Counted from the first letter of the stretch, positions 26,694 through 35,720 are shown. The stretch: DNA of 64,000 nt from Salipaludibacillus sp. CUR1 (GCF_021028955.1 NZ_JAIWPE010000014.1:1-64000); one strand, 5' to 3'. Notes: generated by a model not told the origin, from the sequence alone. Numbers and translations are program-made.

Positions 26694-26826
26694 ATGCCCG
26701 AACGGGGAGCTGGGCGGCGTGAACGGTCAAAAGAAGGCCTCATATGCCCGAACGGGGGGCAGGCGGGTGTGAACGGTCAAAAGAGAAGGTCTCTTATGTC
26801 CGAATGAAGCGTGGCACCAGGCGAAA
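26694..26826. repeat. Tandem repeat, about 50-bp unit
   Basis: Two full units (26694-26743, 26744-26795) and a degraded third (from 26796) begin ATGCCCGAACGGGG or ATGTCCGAATG. The full units continue to GTGAACGGTCAAAAG and end near GGCCTCAT or GGTCTCTT. Units differ by a few substitutions and a 2-base indel. The block is GC-rich in an AT-rich neighbourhood. No reading frame runs through it. Confidence 0.75.
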
Positions 26827-26974
26827 GGGTACCAGCTGAAATTTATTACTCCCGCGAGGAGTGGGCCGGTCCAAACAGGCATAAGACCTCGCCTCTCATG
26901 GTCAGTAGAAACCCCTCACGCCACTTAACATGAACCTCTGCCGTCCGCTAAGTTGCATACTGATTTTTTTTATT
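26827..26974. other. Continuation of the repeat-bearing intergenic region
   Basis: GC-rich sequence without a clear frame. Fragments such as CATAAGACCTCGCCTCTCATGG echo the unit ends of the upstream repeat (given here only for its CTCAT end). It may be a decayed part of the same array. Confidence 0.3.
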
Positions 26975-27005
26975 AAAGTCCGGAAAATTTTCTCCGGGCT
27001 TTTTT
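26975..27005 (+). terminator. Terminator upstream of the YjcZ gene
   Basis: AAAGTCCGGA pairs with TCCGGGCTTT around an 8-base loop, followed by T. Confidence 0.75.
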
Positions 27006-27104
27006 CCATTAAAGAAAAATAATTGAAATGTCCAAACACAAATTACCATATTTACATAAGCTGTAGTGTAATTACAAAAAAGGATTTAGAAAGGTGGGAT
27101 TTGA

Positions 27105-27263
27105 ATGTACCATCATCACGGATGTATTGACCCGTGCTCTTACGGTTATGGTGTTGCCGGGGCAGCTACCCCTTATCACGGGAAAGGTAACGCATTCGCC
27201 TTAATCGTTGTGCTGTTTATTCTTCTGGTTATCATTGGAGCATCTTTTACAAAGAAATACTAA
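27105..27263 (+). CDS. YjcZ-family sporulation peptide
   Basis: 52 aa from ATG 27105 behind GAAAGGTGG. A Tyr/Gly/His-rich N-terminus (MYHHHGCIDPCSYGYGV) is followed by one membrane segment, FALIVVLFILLVIIGASF, then a short basic end (TKKY). The FALIVVLFILLIIIG segment is the hallmark of the YjcZ/YczN-type sporulation proteins of Bacillus. The two Cys and the His cluster are less usual. Function in the family is unknown; expression in sporulation is expected. Confidence 0.85.
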   Translation: MYHHHGCIDPCSYGYGVAGAATPYHGKGNAFALIVVLFILLVIIGASFTKKY

Positions 27264-27289
27264 TTAAATCAGGTTATTCCACCCATTAT

Positions 27290-27335
27290 AAAAAGGCTGG
27301 AAAAGCGGGAATTCCCGTTTTTCCAGCCTTTTTTC
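27290..27335. terminator. Strong bidirectional terminator
   Basis: AAAAAGGCTGGAAAA pairs with TTTTCCAGCCTTTTT, with CGGG/CCCG inside. It ends both the YjcZ gene and the convergent prenyl-synthase-like gene. Confidence 0.9.
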
Positions 27336-28160
27336 TTACTGGGTGCTTTTTATTTCTGCTTCAACAGTTTCTTCAACTTCATTTCTTGAGATTTTTTCAC
27401 GTCCGTTTTTCAACGCTTTGAGTGTTTTCTTTGCTAATGCGAGAGGCACCTTGCAGAACAGGATAATACTGCGGCTGTCCAGGTCCTTCATATATTTATC
27501 TCCTAAGGCAAGGTTCCGTTCTGCATAGGCAAATAAATCGTCTCTTGTCCATCCGTCCGGGACAAATGAGACGCCCCGTTCCTGATCTTCGTCCTGGTTC
27601 CGTAAGATGTTGACGGTCTGCAAGCCCCGCCCGTAAGCCACTGCCATATCCCGGTCAGTTTTTGTTCCGTCCCGCCATTCCCAAATATCAGAGAGCATGA
27701 CTCCAACGAGCCCTGCGACGTAATACGTGTAATCATCAAGATCTTCTTTTGTTCTGATATTCCAGTTTTTCTCTGTCCAGTCTGCCATTCCTAAAGCCAT
27801 GGTCCGAGTAGATTCTTTTACTTTACCGGTTATGTCTTCTGGGCAAGTCTCCAGCCAGTCGCCCAGCCTCACGGTCACTTCAGGAAGCAGGTGTCTGTAT
27901 GGCCGGACGAGCCGGAGGTATGCTTCATTATCAAATTTAGTCTCCAGGAGCGCCCCCGTTTCACGGAGCAAATATTGTTTCGTTGTAGAATCAAGCGTAT
28001 GGTGATCCTCAATTTCATCGATGGCTCTCATGCATAAGTAGGCAGAAGCGACAGCTTTTTTTAACACTGGCTCCAGTAGTGTAATAGGTATATAAAAAGT
28101 TCTGCTTGTCAGCTTCAGCATATGCATGGCTTCTTTTTGGAGTTTTTTATCGTGATACAT
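27336..28160 (-). CDS. Squalene/phytoene synthase family protein, YisP-like
   Basis: 274 aa from ATG 28160, with AAAGGGGA upstream; the frame is open 12 codons further without a better site. All-helical isoprenoid synthase fold. The first aspartate motif DEIED is at 48-52, and the second reads LRNQDED (186-192), where the usual first Asp after LR is Asn. SRTFYIPI and YCAGLVG-like YYVAGLVGVM are family blocks. B. subtilis YisP, of the same length and style, acts as a farnesyl-diphosphate phosphatase rather than a squalene synthase. No other carotenoid or hopanoid genes are near. Confidence 0.82.
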   Translation of the reverse strand: MYHDKKLQKEAMHMLKLTSRTFYIPITLLEPVLKKAVASAYLCMRAIDEIEDHHTLDSTTKQYLLRETGALLETKFDNEAYLRLVRPYRHLLPEVTVRLGDWLETCPEDITGKVKESTRTMALGMADWTEKNWNIRTKEDLDDYTYYVAGLVGVMLSDIWEWRDGTKTDRDMAVAYGRGLQTVNILRNQDEDQERGVSFVPDGWTRDDLFAYAERNLALGDKYMKDLDSRSIILFCKVPLALAKKTLKALKNGREKISRNEVEETVEAEIKSTQ

Positions 28161-28296
28161 TAATGGCTTTCCCCTTTCAAATTCTGTAAACGGCATGTAC
28201 GAACGGCGTTTTGTCTATTATAACTAATCTGCCTGGTGAAGTCATAAAAAAACAGGTAAACGTGTTAATTGTCATGGTTTCTTAAAAAAATGAATG

Positions 28297-29115
28297 TCAG
28301 ATTTGACACGAAGGACAGAAGTATAACCGCCGGCTGGCAGCCTGTATTTTTTCCACAGGAGTCCCGCACATATAACACGATTGGTCTTCCCTGTTAAATA
28401 CCCAGTGCCGGTACTGTTTTCGTGTTTTACCTTCGGATTTCAGTTTTCCGGCAAGTTCAAGATCGTTAGTAATTCCATTATGCGCATAAGACTGATACAT
28501 CAGATTGATTGCTGCCTCAGATGCAAGCCTGAGCTGCGTTTCAGTGCAATCCACAGGGCGTGCCGACGGATGGATACGGGCAGAGAACAAAATCTCACTG
28601 CGTAAATAATTTCCGATTCCAGCTATAAAGGATTGGTCAAGCAGCAGAGAGGTCCATCTCCTGCGGTAAAAAGGTTTACTAAGAAAACGTTTATACAAAT
28701 CATCAGCCGTGACACTCTCGCTTAAAAGATCTGGCCCTGCCCTCGAAATAAACGGGTGAGCAGCTATTTCTTCATCTCGCAAAACCTCTATATCGGAGGC
28801 GCTGTATAGAAGCGCGGATTTCTTTTCATTATGAATCGCAAGCCTGAGCTGCCGGTTTGTTTTAGGGTAGTTATAAGCATTCCTAATAAACCATTTTCCA
28901 TACAGCTGGTTATGGGAGTAGACCGTGAAGCCGGCATCAAATCGAAGGAGCATAGCTTTCCCTTTCGTATCGACACGTTGAATGTGTGCACCAATGAGAA
29001 AATCTTCATATTCTTTTAACCGGTCAAATGTAAATGAGATATCGAGGACTGGCCTCTCTTGGAGAGCTTTTTCAATATCATCCGCAGCTCTTCTGATTTC
29101 AGGACCTTCCGGCAC
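28297..29115 (-). CDS. nei: Endonuclease VIII (DNA glycosylase/AP lyase)
   Basis: 272 aa from GTG 29115 behind GGGGGGAG. It removes oxidised pyrimidines and cleaves the abasic site. The mature N-terminus would be Pro2-Glu3 (MPEGPEIRR), the catalytic pair. The sequence follows E. coli Nei: YSHNQLYGKW, LLYSASDIEVL, HPFISRAGPD, the helix-two-turn-helix LLDQSFIAGIGNYLRSEIL, and a C-terminal zinc finger CYMCGTPVEK...FCPSC. The Nei type, not MutM, is supported by the MPEGPEIRR start and SHNQLYG. A stand-alone gene. Confidence 0.92.
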   Translation of the reverse strand: MPEGPEIRRAADDIEKALQERPVLDISFTFDRLKEYEDFLIGAHIQRVDTKGKAMLLRFDAGFTVYSHNQLYGKWFIRNAYNYPKTNRQLRLAIHNEKKSALLYSASDIEVLRDEEIAAHPFISRAGPDLLSESVTADDLYKRFLSKPFYRRRWTSLLLDQSFIAGIGNYLRSEILFSARIHPSARPVDCTETQLRLASEAAINLMYQSYAHNGITNDLELAGKLKSEGKTRKQYRHWVFNREDQSCYMCGTPVEKIQAASRRLYFCPSCQI

Positions 29116-29294
29116 TGCTTCTCCCCCCTCTCTGAGTAAGCCTTTCTAATTGCAAATTATACCTTCCCTAAGACTCTCCTGACAAACAAGAATAATTGAA
29201 ATTTACTGCTTTGGTGTTGAAAAGCGATAAAGTAAACGTTACAATGACACAATAGATTTAATTATCTGAAAATATTATTAAAGGAGTTTAAAAG

Positions 29295-30260
29295 ATGAAG
29301 CAGTTGGAACAAATCAGCCATTTTTTCAGTAAGTACTTTGCCCTTATTGTTATTTTTGTGTCAATTATTGCGTTCGCATCCCCCGGAGCGTTCGGATGGA
29401 TCGGCGCTTACATCACTGTTTTACTCGGGATTGTCATGTTCGGAATGGGAACGACAATGAGATTATCGGATTTTACATTGGTGGCTAAAAAGCCAGCTCC
29501 GGTGTTTATAGGTTTACTTGCCCAATTTTTAATCATGCCGTTAACAGCTTTTGGTATCGCTTATCTGTTTAATTTGCCCCCGGAGCTTGCGGCAGGGCTC
29601 GTCCTTGTGGGCGCGTGCCCTGGCGGCACAGCCTCAAATGTGATGGTCTATCTCTCCCGCGGAGATGTTCCTGTGTCCGTAGCGATGACCTCTGTATCAA
29701 CTATGCTGGCCCCGGTTCTGACTCCGCTGATTGTTCTGTTATTAGCGGGTCAATGGCTCCCGGTAAGTGCAGGTGAGATGTTTATGTCCATAGTTCAAGT
29801 GATTATCATACCGGTTATTCTCGGAATCTCCGCCAGGAAACTTCTTCCTGGAGCTGTTGAGAAAGGGACCGCAGTGCTGCCGCTTGTCTCTGTTACAGCT
29901 ATTATGCTGATCGTTACAGCAGTAGTGGCTTTAAACGCCGAAAATTTAATAACGTCGGGAGCGGCCGTTTTCTCTGCTGTTATTTTACACAACGGTTTTG
30001 GTTTAGCGCTCGGCTATTTAACAGCTAAATGGGTCGGTCTCGATGAAACAAAACGGCGGGCTATTTCAATGGAAGTCGGGATGCAGAATTCAGGTCTCGG
30101 AGCTGCTCTTGCGGCCGCTCATTTCAGCCCGCTCGCAGCTTTGCCAAGTGCGATATTCTCTGTCTGGCATAATATTTCAGGGCCGGCGCTTGTGTCATTT
30201 TGGAACAGGACCGGAAGAAAAGAAACTTCCAGGAATAATTCTGTCACTGGAGTAAGTTAA
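29295..30260 (+). CDS. Bile acid:sodium symporter (BASS) family transporter
   Basis: 321 aa, AAAGGAG before ATG 29295, about nine to ten membrane segments. Family blocks: LLGIVMFGMGTTMRLSDF, ACPGGTASNVMVYLSRGDV (the sodium-site region) and GMQNSGLGAALAAAHFSP. Bacterial relatives include YocS and the pantothenate exporter/importer PanS. Substrate cannot be told; a small organic anion moved with Na+ is expected, which fits the sodium-rich habitat suggested by nhaC. Confidence 0.88.
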   Translation: MKQLEQISHFFSKYFALIVIFVSIIAFASPGAFGWIGAYITVLLGIVMFGMGTTMRLSDFTLVAKKPAPVFIGLLAQFLIMPLTAFGIAYLFNLPPELAAGLVLVGACPGGTASNVMVYLSRGDVPVSVAMTSVSTMLAPVLTPLIVLLLAGQWLPVSAGEMFMSIVQVIIIPVILGISARKLLPGAVEKGTAVLPLVSVTAIMLIVTAVVALNAENLITSGAAVFSAVILHNGFGLALGYLTAKWVGLDETKRRAISMEVGMQNSGLGAALAAAHFSPLAALPSAIFSVWHNISGPALVSFWNRTGRKETSRNNSVTGVS

Positions 30261-30304
30261 AAAGCAGCACAAACCTTTAGCAGAAACATAAAGATAGTCA
30301 CATT

Positions 30305-30338
30305 AAAACGCCCGGATAAGCTTATATCCGGGCGTTTT
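30305..30338 (+). terminator. BASS gene terminator
   Basis: AAAACGCCCGGAT pairs exactly with ATCCGGGCGTTTT around a 7-base loop. Confidence 0.9.
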
Positions 30339-30429
30339 AATGGTATAAAATAGCCTGGTTAATAAAAGATTTATTTACATTATTTTTCATAAAATGGTTG
30401 ACTTTTTTTAAAATTATCAGTATATTTGA

Positions 30430-30443
30430 CGAAAGCGCTTTCG
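30430..30443. promoter_or_regulatory. LacI-type operator upstream of the regulator
   Basis: CGAAAGCGCTTTCG is a perfect 14-bp palindrome, the classic LacI-family half-site arrangement with central CG. It lies 20 bp before the regulator start, so autoregulation is likely. CcpA binds similar sites and is an alternative. Confidence 0.75.
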
Positions 30444-30463
30444 AGAATGTGAGGATTAATCTA

Positions 30464-31468
30464 ATGACAACAATCTATGATATTGCTAAAAAAACAGGTT
30501 TTTCCATCACTACAGTCTCAAGAGCCTTAAACAATTATTCAGATGTCAGTGAGAAAACCAAAAAATTAATACTTGATGCAGTTGAGGAAATGCACTATTA
30601 TCCAAACTCGGTTGCGCGTACCCTGTCTACAAAGAAATCGTGGGCTCTCGGCATTATTTTTGTTGAAGATCTCGGAATAGGCATGAAGCATCCGTTTTTT
30701 AATTCAGTCATTGAAGGGTTTAAAAAAAGTGTTGAAAAGAAAGGTTATGATTTAATCTTTTTAAACCGTAATGTGGGCGGGGTAAAAATGAGTTACCTTG
30801 ATCATGCGGTTCACAGGGGTGTAGATGGCATAGCAGTGGTGAGTTCAAACTATGATGACTCGGAAGTGGAAAAAATAATTGCTTCCACTTTACCTAATGT
30901 CATTATTGATCTACATAGTACAAAATCGAATGTTGTTTACAGTGATAACCTTCATGGCTGTGAATTAGCTATCGAACATTTGTATTCATTAGGCCATCGG
31001 AAAATAGCCCACATCGCAGGGCATCCGAAAACCTTTGTGGGACTTGAGAGATTAAAAGGCTTTAAGAGTGCTATGAAAAACCATGGCTTGGACATTCATA
31101 AGCCGTTTATCGTTGATGGCGGACTTTTCTCTGCTGAAGGCGGTTATAATGCAATGCTAAAGCTGCTGCAAATGAAAGACAGGCCGACTGCTGTATTTGC
31201 AGCTGGCGATAATATGGCATTTGGTGCCATGAAAGCGATTAGAGAAGCAGGATTAAAGGTGCCTGAAGATTTTAGTGTAATCGGCTTTGATGATATTGAA
31301 TTGGCTGGTGAGTATACACCTTCTCTTACTACCATTAAACAGGACATGGATAGAATTGGCGAAAAAGCGGCTGAAGTATTATTGCAGGAAATCGATCATA
31401 AGTTTGAACCTTCAACATGTATTATTCCAGTTGAGTTGATTAAAAGGGAATCTACTAAGTCTATTTAA
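30464..31468 (+). CDS. LacI-family transcriptional regulator
   Basis: 334 aa from ATG 30464; an upstream in-frame ATG at 30398 would put the operator inside the gene. The N-terminal helix-turn-helix is TTIYDIAKKTGFSITTVSRALN (shown in two parts: DIAKKTGFSI, TTVSRALN) with the hinge helix YYPNSVARTLSTKK. A periplasmic-binding-like sensor domain follows (LGIIFVED, GVDGIAVVSSN, HIAGHPKTFVG, FAAGDNMAFGAMKA, VIGFDDIELAGEYTPSLTTI). It precedes the glucanase gene and matching operators surround both, so it probably represses glucan use until a sugar effector binds. Confidence 0.92.
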   Translation: MTTIYDIAKKTGFSITTVSRALNNYSDVSEKTKKLILDAVEEMHYYPNSVARTLSTKKSWALGIIFVEDLGIGMKHPFFNSVIEGFKKSVEKKGYDLIFLNRNVGGVKMSYLDHAVHRGVDGIAVVSSNYDDSEVEKIIASTLPNVIIDLHSTKSNVVYSDNLHGCELAIEHLYSLGHRKIAHIAGHPKTFVGLERLKGFKSAMKNHGLDIHKPFIVDGGLFSAEGGYNAMLKLLQMKDRPTAVFAAGDNMAFGAMKAIREAGLKVPEDFSVIGFDDIELAGEYTPSLTTIKQDMDRIGEKAAEVLLQEIDHKFEPSTCIIPVELIKRESTKSI

Positions 31469-31493
31469 GTAGATTTTTACCTTTTAACTATTT

Positions 31494-31507
31494 CGAAAGC
31501 GGTTTCG
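31494..31507. promoter_or_regulatory. LacI-type operator 1 before the glucanase gene
   Basis: CGAAAGCGGTTTCG, one change from the perfect operator at 30430, is 186 bp before the glucanase start. Confidence 0.7.
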
Positions 31508-31576
31508 TCAGTAGAATTATCGAAAATTTAGAAGAAAAGGTAGGCTTAGAGGTCTGCTTTAAATTATCTGACAAAT

Positions 31577-31590
31577 CGAAAGCGTTTTCG
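31577..31590. promoter_or_regulatory. LacI-type operator 2 before the glucanase gene
   Basis: CGAAAGCGTTTTCG, again one change from the perfect palindrome. It is 83 bp after operator 1 (8 helical turns), so DNA looping between them is possible. Confidence 0.7.
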
Positions 31591-31679
31591 GTCATTTTAT
31601 TTTTAAAAGGAGGTGGACCTTCTGCCAAACAGTGAGGCGATTGTACAAGGTAATTACCAAAAATGAGAGGGGATTTGAG

Positions 31680-33440
31680 ATGAAGATAAAAGTTTTTAGT
31701 TCGTTTTTAATCTTTTTGTTAATGATTCCTAATGTGAGCATGTTTGTCAGCGCAAATGAAAACAATGGCAATACCAGTGAAGAACCGGCAAATTCAGAAC
31801 CTAACTGGCAAATGACTTGGAACGATGAATTCGATGGCGATGAACTAGATTTGGATAAATGGCGTATTGATATCGGAAATGGTTTCTATAACGAAGGCGA
31901 ATGGATAGAGGGCTGGGGAAATAACGAATTACAATCGTACCAGGAAGATAACGTCCGGGTAGAAGACGGGCGCCTCATTCTTGAAGCACGTGAAGAATCG
32001 GTTAGTGATGAGCATGGTGAATATAATTATACGTCTGGAAAAGTCCTCACTGATGAGTCATTCAGCCAGGCTTACGGCCGGTTTGAAGCAAGCATGAAGC
32101 TTCCTGAAGGGCAAGGCTACTGGCCGGCATTCTGGATGATGCCGCAGGATGACGTTTACGGCGGTTGGGCAGCTTCAGGTGAGATTGATATTATGGAGAA
32201 CAGAGGCTCTGAAACAGATAAAGTTGGAGCAGCGATTCACTACGGTGACTTGTGGCCGAATAATACGTACAGTGAACAATCGTACACGTTCCCTGAGGGT
32301 CAGTCTACGACTGATTTCAATGAATACGCGATTGAATGGGAGCCAGGTGAAATACGCTGGTATGTGAACGATGAATTGTATTCCACAAAAACGGAGTGGG
32401 GGACAAAGTATGGTGAATACCCTGCACCATTTGACCAGGAGTTCTTTATGATTCTGAACTTGGCAGTTGGCGGCTGGTACGGCGGCGAGCCTGACGAAAC
32501 AACAGAGTTTCCTGGACGAGTGGAAGTGGAATATGTCCGCGTGTATGAAGACGCAGATGCAGAACACCCGCCGCCAGGTGAATGGATTGACCCGGGTAAT
32601 GGTGACGAGCCGGGTGACGGCGAAACACCACCGGTAGATGAAACGAAGAACTGGGTAGAAGTTGGGGACAACTTAATTGAAGATGGCACATTCGAAACAA
32701 CGACTGAGTTCGGTAACGAAAATAACCGTCTCGTATGGAATATTTTTAACATGGGTAACCATGATCCAAATGCAGGTATAGCAGATTTCTCAATTGAGAA
32801 TGAAGTGTTAAAAGCGACAGTCCGCCAAGTAGGCTGGGCATGGTGGCATATACAGCTCATGCAGGATGTAACGGTGCCAAGCGGGACGTACAAAGTTGAA
32901 TTTGACATGAAGTCCGAACGAGATCGCACGGTACGGTTTGAATTAGTTAGTTCAGAGTCTGGTATTCTGGATTTTGAAGTTGGCGACACTATGGAAACCT
33001 ACACAGGTTACCTTAATGTGAAGGAAGATGGGGATTATCACATTATGTTCGGGTTGGGCAGAGGAGAAAATGACCCTCAGCTGGACGTCCCATATGATAT
33101 CTTCATTGACAATGTAAGACTTGTGGAAGTGGTTGAAGAGGAAGAATCAGAAGAACCTCTTACGGCTGCTGAGATGTTAAATGAACTGGAAAATGCGCTG
33201 AACGAGTATGTGGATGCAGGGGACGTTCGCGGTCCATTAGTCAACCAGCTCGGGAACACTTTGCGCCAGGCGCAGCATCATGAGAGCGCCGGCAGATATG
33301 AGCAGGCAGCCAAGTTTATGGATAATTATCTTAAACACTTATACCGCGGGCCGAATAAGCGGCATGTGGAAGACGATGCAAAATCAGAATTAACAGTTCC
33401 TGCAGAAGAAATTATGGCTCAACTAAAAGAAACTGAATAA
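31680..33440 (+). CDS. Secreted GH16 endo-beta-glucanase (laminarinase-like) with CBM and FIMAH domains
   Basis: 586 aa from ATG 31680 behind GAGGGGA; a GTG at 31632 would extend it 16 codons. A signal peptide (1-25, ending MFVSA) exports it. The GH16 domain (about 45-305) has the catalytic box ASGEIDIMENRG with Glu168, Asp170 and Glu173, and WPAFWMMP before it, as in beta-1,3-glucanases. A Pro/Gly/Asp linker follows. A carbohydrate-binding module of the CBM4/9 type spans about 335-490 (NLIEDGTFE start, YDIFIDNVRLVE end). A FIMAH-like helical domain lies at about 500-575 (GPLVNQLGNTLRQAQHH, AAKFMDNYLKHL). Very acidic. Controlled by the adjacent LacI regulator. Confidence 0.9.
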   Translation: MKIKVFSSFLIFLLMIPNVSMFVSANENNGNTSEEPANSEPNWQMTWNDEFDGDELDLDKWRIDIGNGFYNEGEWIEGWGNNELQSYQEDNVRVEDGRLILEAREESVSDEHGEYNYTSGKVLTDESFSQAYGRFEASMKLPEGQGYWPAFWMMPQDDVYGGWAASGEIDIMENRGSETDKVGAAIHYGDLWPNNTYSEQSYTFPEGQSTTDFNEYAIEWEPGEIRWYVNDELYSTKTEWGTKYGEYPAPFDQEFFMILNLAVGGWYGGEPDETTEFPGRVEVEYVRVYEDADAEHPPPGEWIDPGNGDEPGDGETPPVDETKNWVEVGDNLIEDGTFETTTEFGNENNRLVWNIFNMGNHDPNAGIADFSIENEVLKATVRQVGWAWWHIQLMQDVTVPSGTYKVEFDMKSERDRTVRFELVSSESGILDFEVGDTMETYTGYLNVKEDGDYHIMFGLGRGENDPQLDVPYDIFIDNVRLVEVVEEEESEEPLTAAEMLNELENALNEYVDAGDVRGPLVNQLGNTLRQAQHHESAGRYEQAAKFMDNYLKHLYRGPNKRHVEDDAKSELTVPAEEIMAQLKETE

Positions 33441-33477
33441 TTTGAGGTTTGAACTTAAACGGTTGGAAACCTTGCAC

Positions 33478-33507
33478 GCCCGGATTCTTACAGAATTCGG
33501 GTTTTTA
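33478..33507 (+). terminator. Glucanase gene terminator
   Basis: CCCGGATTC pairs with GAATTCGGG around a 5-base loop, followed by TTTTT. Confidence 0.75.
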
Positions 33508-33583
33508 AATTAACCCAAACAGATCCTGGAAATTTTACTAAGGGTTGAAAAATCTGAAAATTAAGAGTATATTAAACTTACAT

Positions 33584-33597
33584 ACTGACCGGTCAGT
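33584..33597. promoter_or_regulatory. TetR-type operator 1 of the acyl-CoA cluster
   Basis: ACTGACCGGTCAGT is a perfect 14-bp palindrome 54 bp before the first acyl-CoA dehydrogenase gene. A close copy lies at 36357, and the TetR-type gene lies between. Confidence 0.75.
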
Positions 33598-33650
33598 TTG
33601 TAGGCTGGTTATGTCTATACAAGCATTTATACTGGGAGGGGTGAAGGAAT

Positions 33651-34859
33651 TTGAATTTTGATTACTCTGATAAGGTGAAGCGGCTCCAGGAGCAGCTGAC
33701 TGAATTTATGGACAAAAATGTTTATCCAAATGAACAGGCTTATGAAGAATTTGTAGAAAATCAGTCAGATCCGTGGGCTCGGGTACCGCCGGTCATGGAA
33801 GAGATGAAAATAAAAGCAAAAGAAGAAGGGCTCTGGAATTTATTTTTGCCTGACAGCGACTATGGACAAGGGTTGTCCAATGTGGAATACGCGCCTCTTT
33901 GTGAAATTATGGGAAGGTCTGTTATTGGGCCTGAAGTGTTTAATTGCAATGCTCCTGATACAGGAAACATGGAAGTTCTTGTTCGTTACGGTTCAGAAGA
34001 ACAAAAAAGAAAGTGGCTGCTTCCTCTTTTAAATGGGGAAATAAGGTCGTGTTTTTCAATGACGGAACCGGACACAGCTTCCTCTGATGCAACTAACATC
34101 GGGGCAAGTATTGAAAGAGACGGTGACGAGTATGTCATTAACGGCCGGAAATGGTGGTCGTCCGGTGGAGGAGACCCCCGCTGCAAGGTAGCCATTTTTA
34201 TGGGGAAAACGAATCCCGATGCCAACCGCTATGAGCAGCAGTCGATGATTTTGGTCCCGCTGGATACACCGGGGGTGACAATCAAACGCAACCTTCCCGT
34301 GTTCGGCTACAATCATGCTCCCCACGGTCATGCAGAAATTGACTATAACAATGTGCGGGTGCCAGCCTCTAATATTTTGTGGGGGGAAGGAAAAGGATTT
34401 GCAATCGCACAGGGAAGGCTTGGGCCGGGACGGATCCACCATTGCATGCGTCTGATCGGTTCAGCGGAGCGGGCGTTAGAGGAAATGTGCAGAAGAGTAA
34501 AGGACAGAGTCACTTTTCGGAAGCCTCTCGCTGACCAGGGTGTCATCCGTGAATGGATCGCTGAATCACGCATTGATATTGAACAGGCGCGGCTTCTGAC
34601 TTTAAAGGCTGCCTACATGATGGATACTGTCGGAAATAAAGTGGCTAAAAAGGAAATCGCCATGATAAAAGTTGTGGCCCCAAGTATGGCACTCAGGGTC
34701 ATTGACCGGGCGATCCAGGCATTTGGAGGCGCGGGTGTGAGTAATGATTTTCCTTTAGCCCACCACTGGGCCAATGCCCGGACGTTAAGGATCGCAGACG
34801 GACCGGATGAAGTTCACCGCCGGTCGGTAGCCAAGCTGGAGCTGAGTCACTATTCTTAA
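33651..34859 (+). CDS. Acyl-CoA dehydrogenase family protein
   Basis: 402 aa from TTG 33651 behind GGGAGGGG. An FAD enzyme of acyl-CoA beta-oxidation type. Landmarks: [16 protein letters not shown] (substrate/FAD contact), [33 protein letters not shown], and the C-terminal [41 protein letters not shown]. It resembles ACAD10/ACAD11-type proteins, which fits the phosphotransferase-like gene at 38196 in the same cluster. First gene of the set; an SDR gene follows 23 bp later. Confidence 0.9.
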   Translation: MNFDYSDKVKRLQEQLTEFMDKNVYPNEQAYEEFVENQSDPWARVPPVMEEMKIKAKEEGLWNLFLPDSDYGQGLSNVEYAPLCEIMGRSVIGPEVFNCNAPDTGNMEVLVRYGSEEQKRKWLLPLLNGEIRSCFSMTEPDTASSDATNIGASIERDGDEYVINGRKWWSSGGGDPRCKVAIFMGKTNPDANRYEQQSMILVPLDTPGVTIKRNLPVFGYNHAPHGHAEIDYNNVRVPASNILWGEGKGFAIAQGRLGPGRIHHCMRLIGSAERALEEMCRRVKDRVTFRKPLADQGVIREWIAESRIDIEQARLLTLKAAYMMDTVGNKVAKKEIAMIKVVAPSMALRVIDRAIQAFGGAGVSNDFPLAHHWANARTLRIADGPDEVHRRSVAKLELSHYS

Positions 34860-34882
34860 TTTGAATGTGGAGGAAGATAACG

Positions 34883-35659
34883 ATGCATGTTAAAGAACTG
34901 TTTAATTTACAAGGAAAAACCGCCATTATCACCGGAGGAGGCAGAGGGCTGGGAGAACAGATTGCAAAGGCCTTTGCCGAGGCAGGAGCCAATATTGTCC
35001 TTTGCTCACGCAAGGTTGAAGCGTGCGAGGCTGTAAGCGCCCAATTGCAGGAAGAAGGAGTAAAAACATTAGCTTTAAAATGTGACATTACGAATTCAGA
35101 AGATGTGCAGCAAGTGATTGAGAGAACACTCGGCACATTTGGAAAAATTGATATTCTCGTTAATAACAGCGGAGCCACATGGGGGGCGCCTGCTGAAGAA
35201 ATGCCGGCTGAGGCATGGAAAAAAGTGATAGATGTCAATGTCACCGGAACATTTTTAATGTCGCAGGCTGCGGGAAGGGAAATGATTAAACAAAAGTCAG
35301 GGAAAATTATTAATATCTCGTCTGTGGCAGGTTTGGGAGGCACCGACCCAAAGGTAATGGATACGATCGGCTACAATACAAGTAAAGGGGCAGTCATGAC
35401 ATTCACTAAAGACCTGGCAGTCAAATGGGGCCAGTATAATATCAATGTTAATGCTATTGCGCCGGGCTTTTTCCCTACAAAAATGTCCAAGGTAGTGCTG
35501 GAACAAGGCGGAGATGCCATACTTGGACGCACGCCTTTAAACCGTTTTGGCAGTGAGGATGATTTAAAAGGTGCCGTTCTCTTCCTTGCATCCAAAGCTT
35601 CTGATTTTGTTACAGGCGACACGCTTATAGTTGACGGAGGTACCCACGCGTTTACGTAA
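34883..35659 (+). CDS. SDR oxidoreductase (3-oxoacyl/3-hydroxyacyl type)
   Basis: 258 aa from ATG 34883 behind GGAGGAAG (an ATG at 34865 precedes the site). Classical SDR: TGGGRGLGEQIAKAF, NNSGATWG, NISSVAGLGG and YNTSKGA with Tyr/Lys, plus the end GDTLIVDGGTH. It follows the acyl-CoA dehydrogenase closely and precedes the TetR regulator. It probably oxidises a 3-hydroxyacyl or similar intermediate, but gluconate dehydrogenase-like proteins have the same motifs. Confidence 0.87.
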   Translation: MHVKELFNLQGKTAIITGGGRGLGEQIAKAFAEAGANIVLCSRKVEACEAVSAQLQEEGVKTLALKCDITNSEDVQQVIERTLGTFGKIDILVNNSGATWGAPAEEMPAEAWKKVIDVNVTGTFLMSQAAGREMIKQKSGKIINISSVAGLGGTDPKVMDTIGYNTSKGAVMTFTKDLAVKWGQYNINVNAIAPGFFPTKMSKVVLEQGGDAILGRTPLNRFGSEDDLKGAVLFLASKASDFVTGDTLIVDGGTHAFT

Positions 35660-35720
35660 GGAGTCACCCTATTTATGCTATAATGTGTGAAAAATAGCAG
35701 ACATGAAAGGGATTATTAAA

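Noticed and set aside
32300-32989. 229-aa frame antisense to the glucanase
   Set aside because: Shadow of the GH16 gene; no ribosome site and low-complexity Ser/Pro composition.
34699-35343. 214-aa frame antisense to acyl-CoA dehydrogenase/SDR genes
   Set aside because: Spans two clear plus-strand genes and their junction; no family features.
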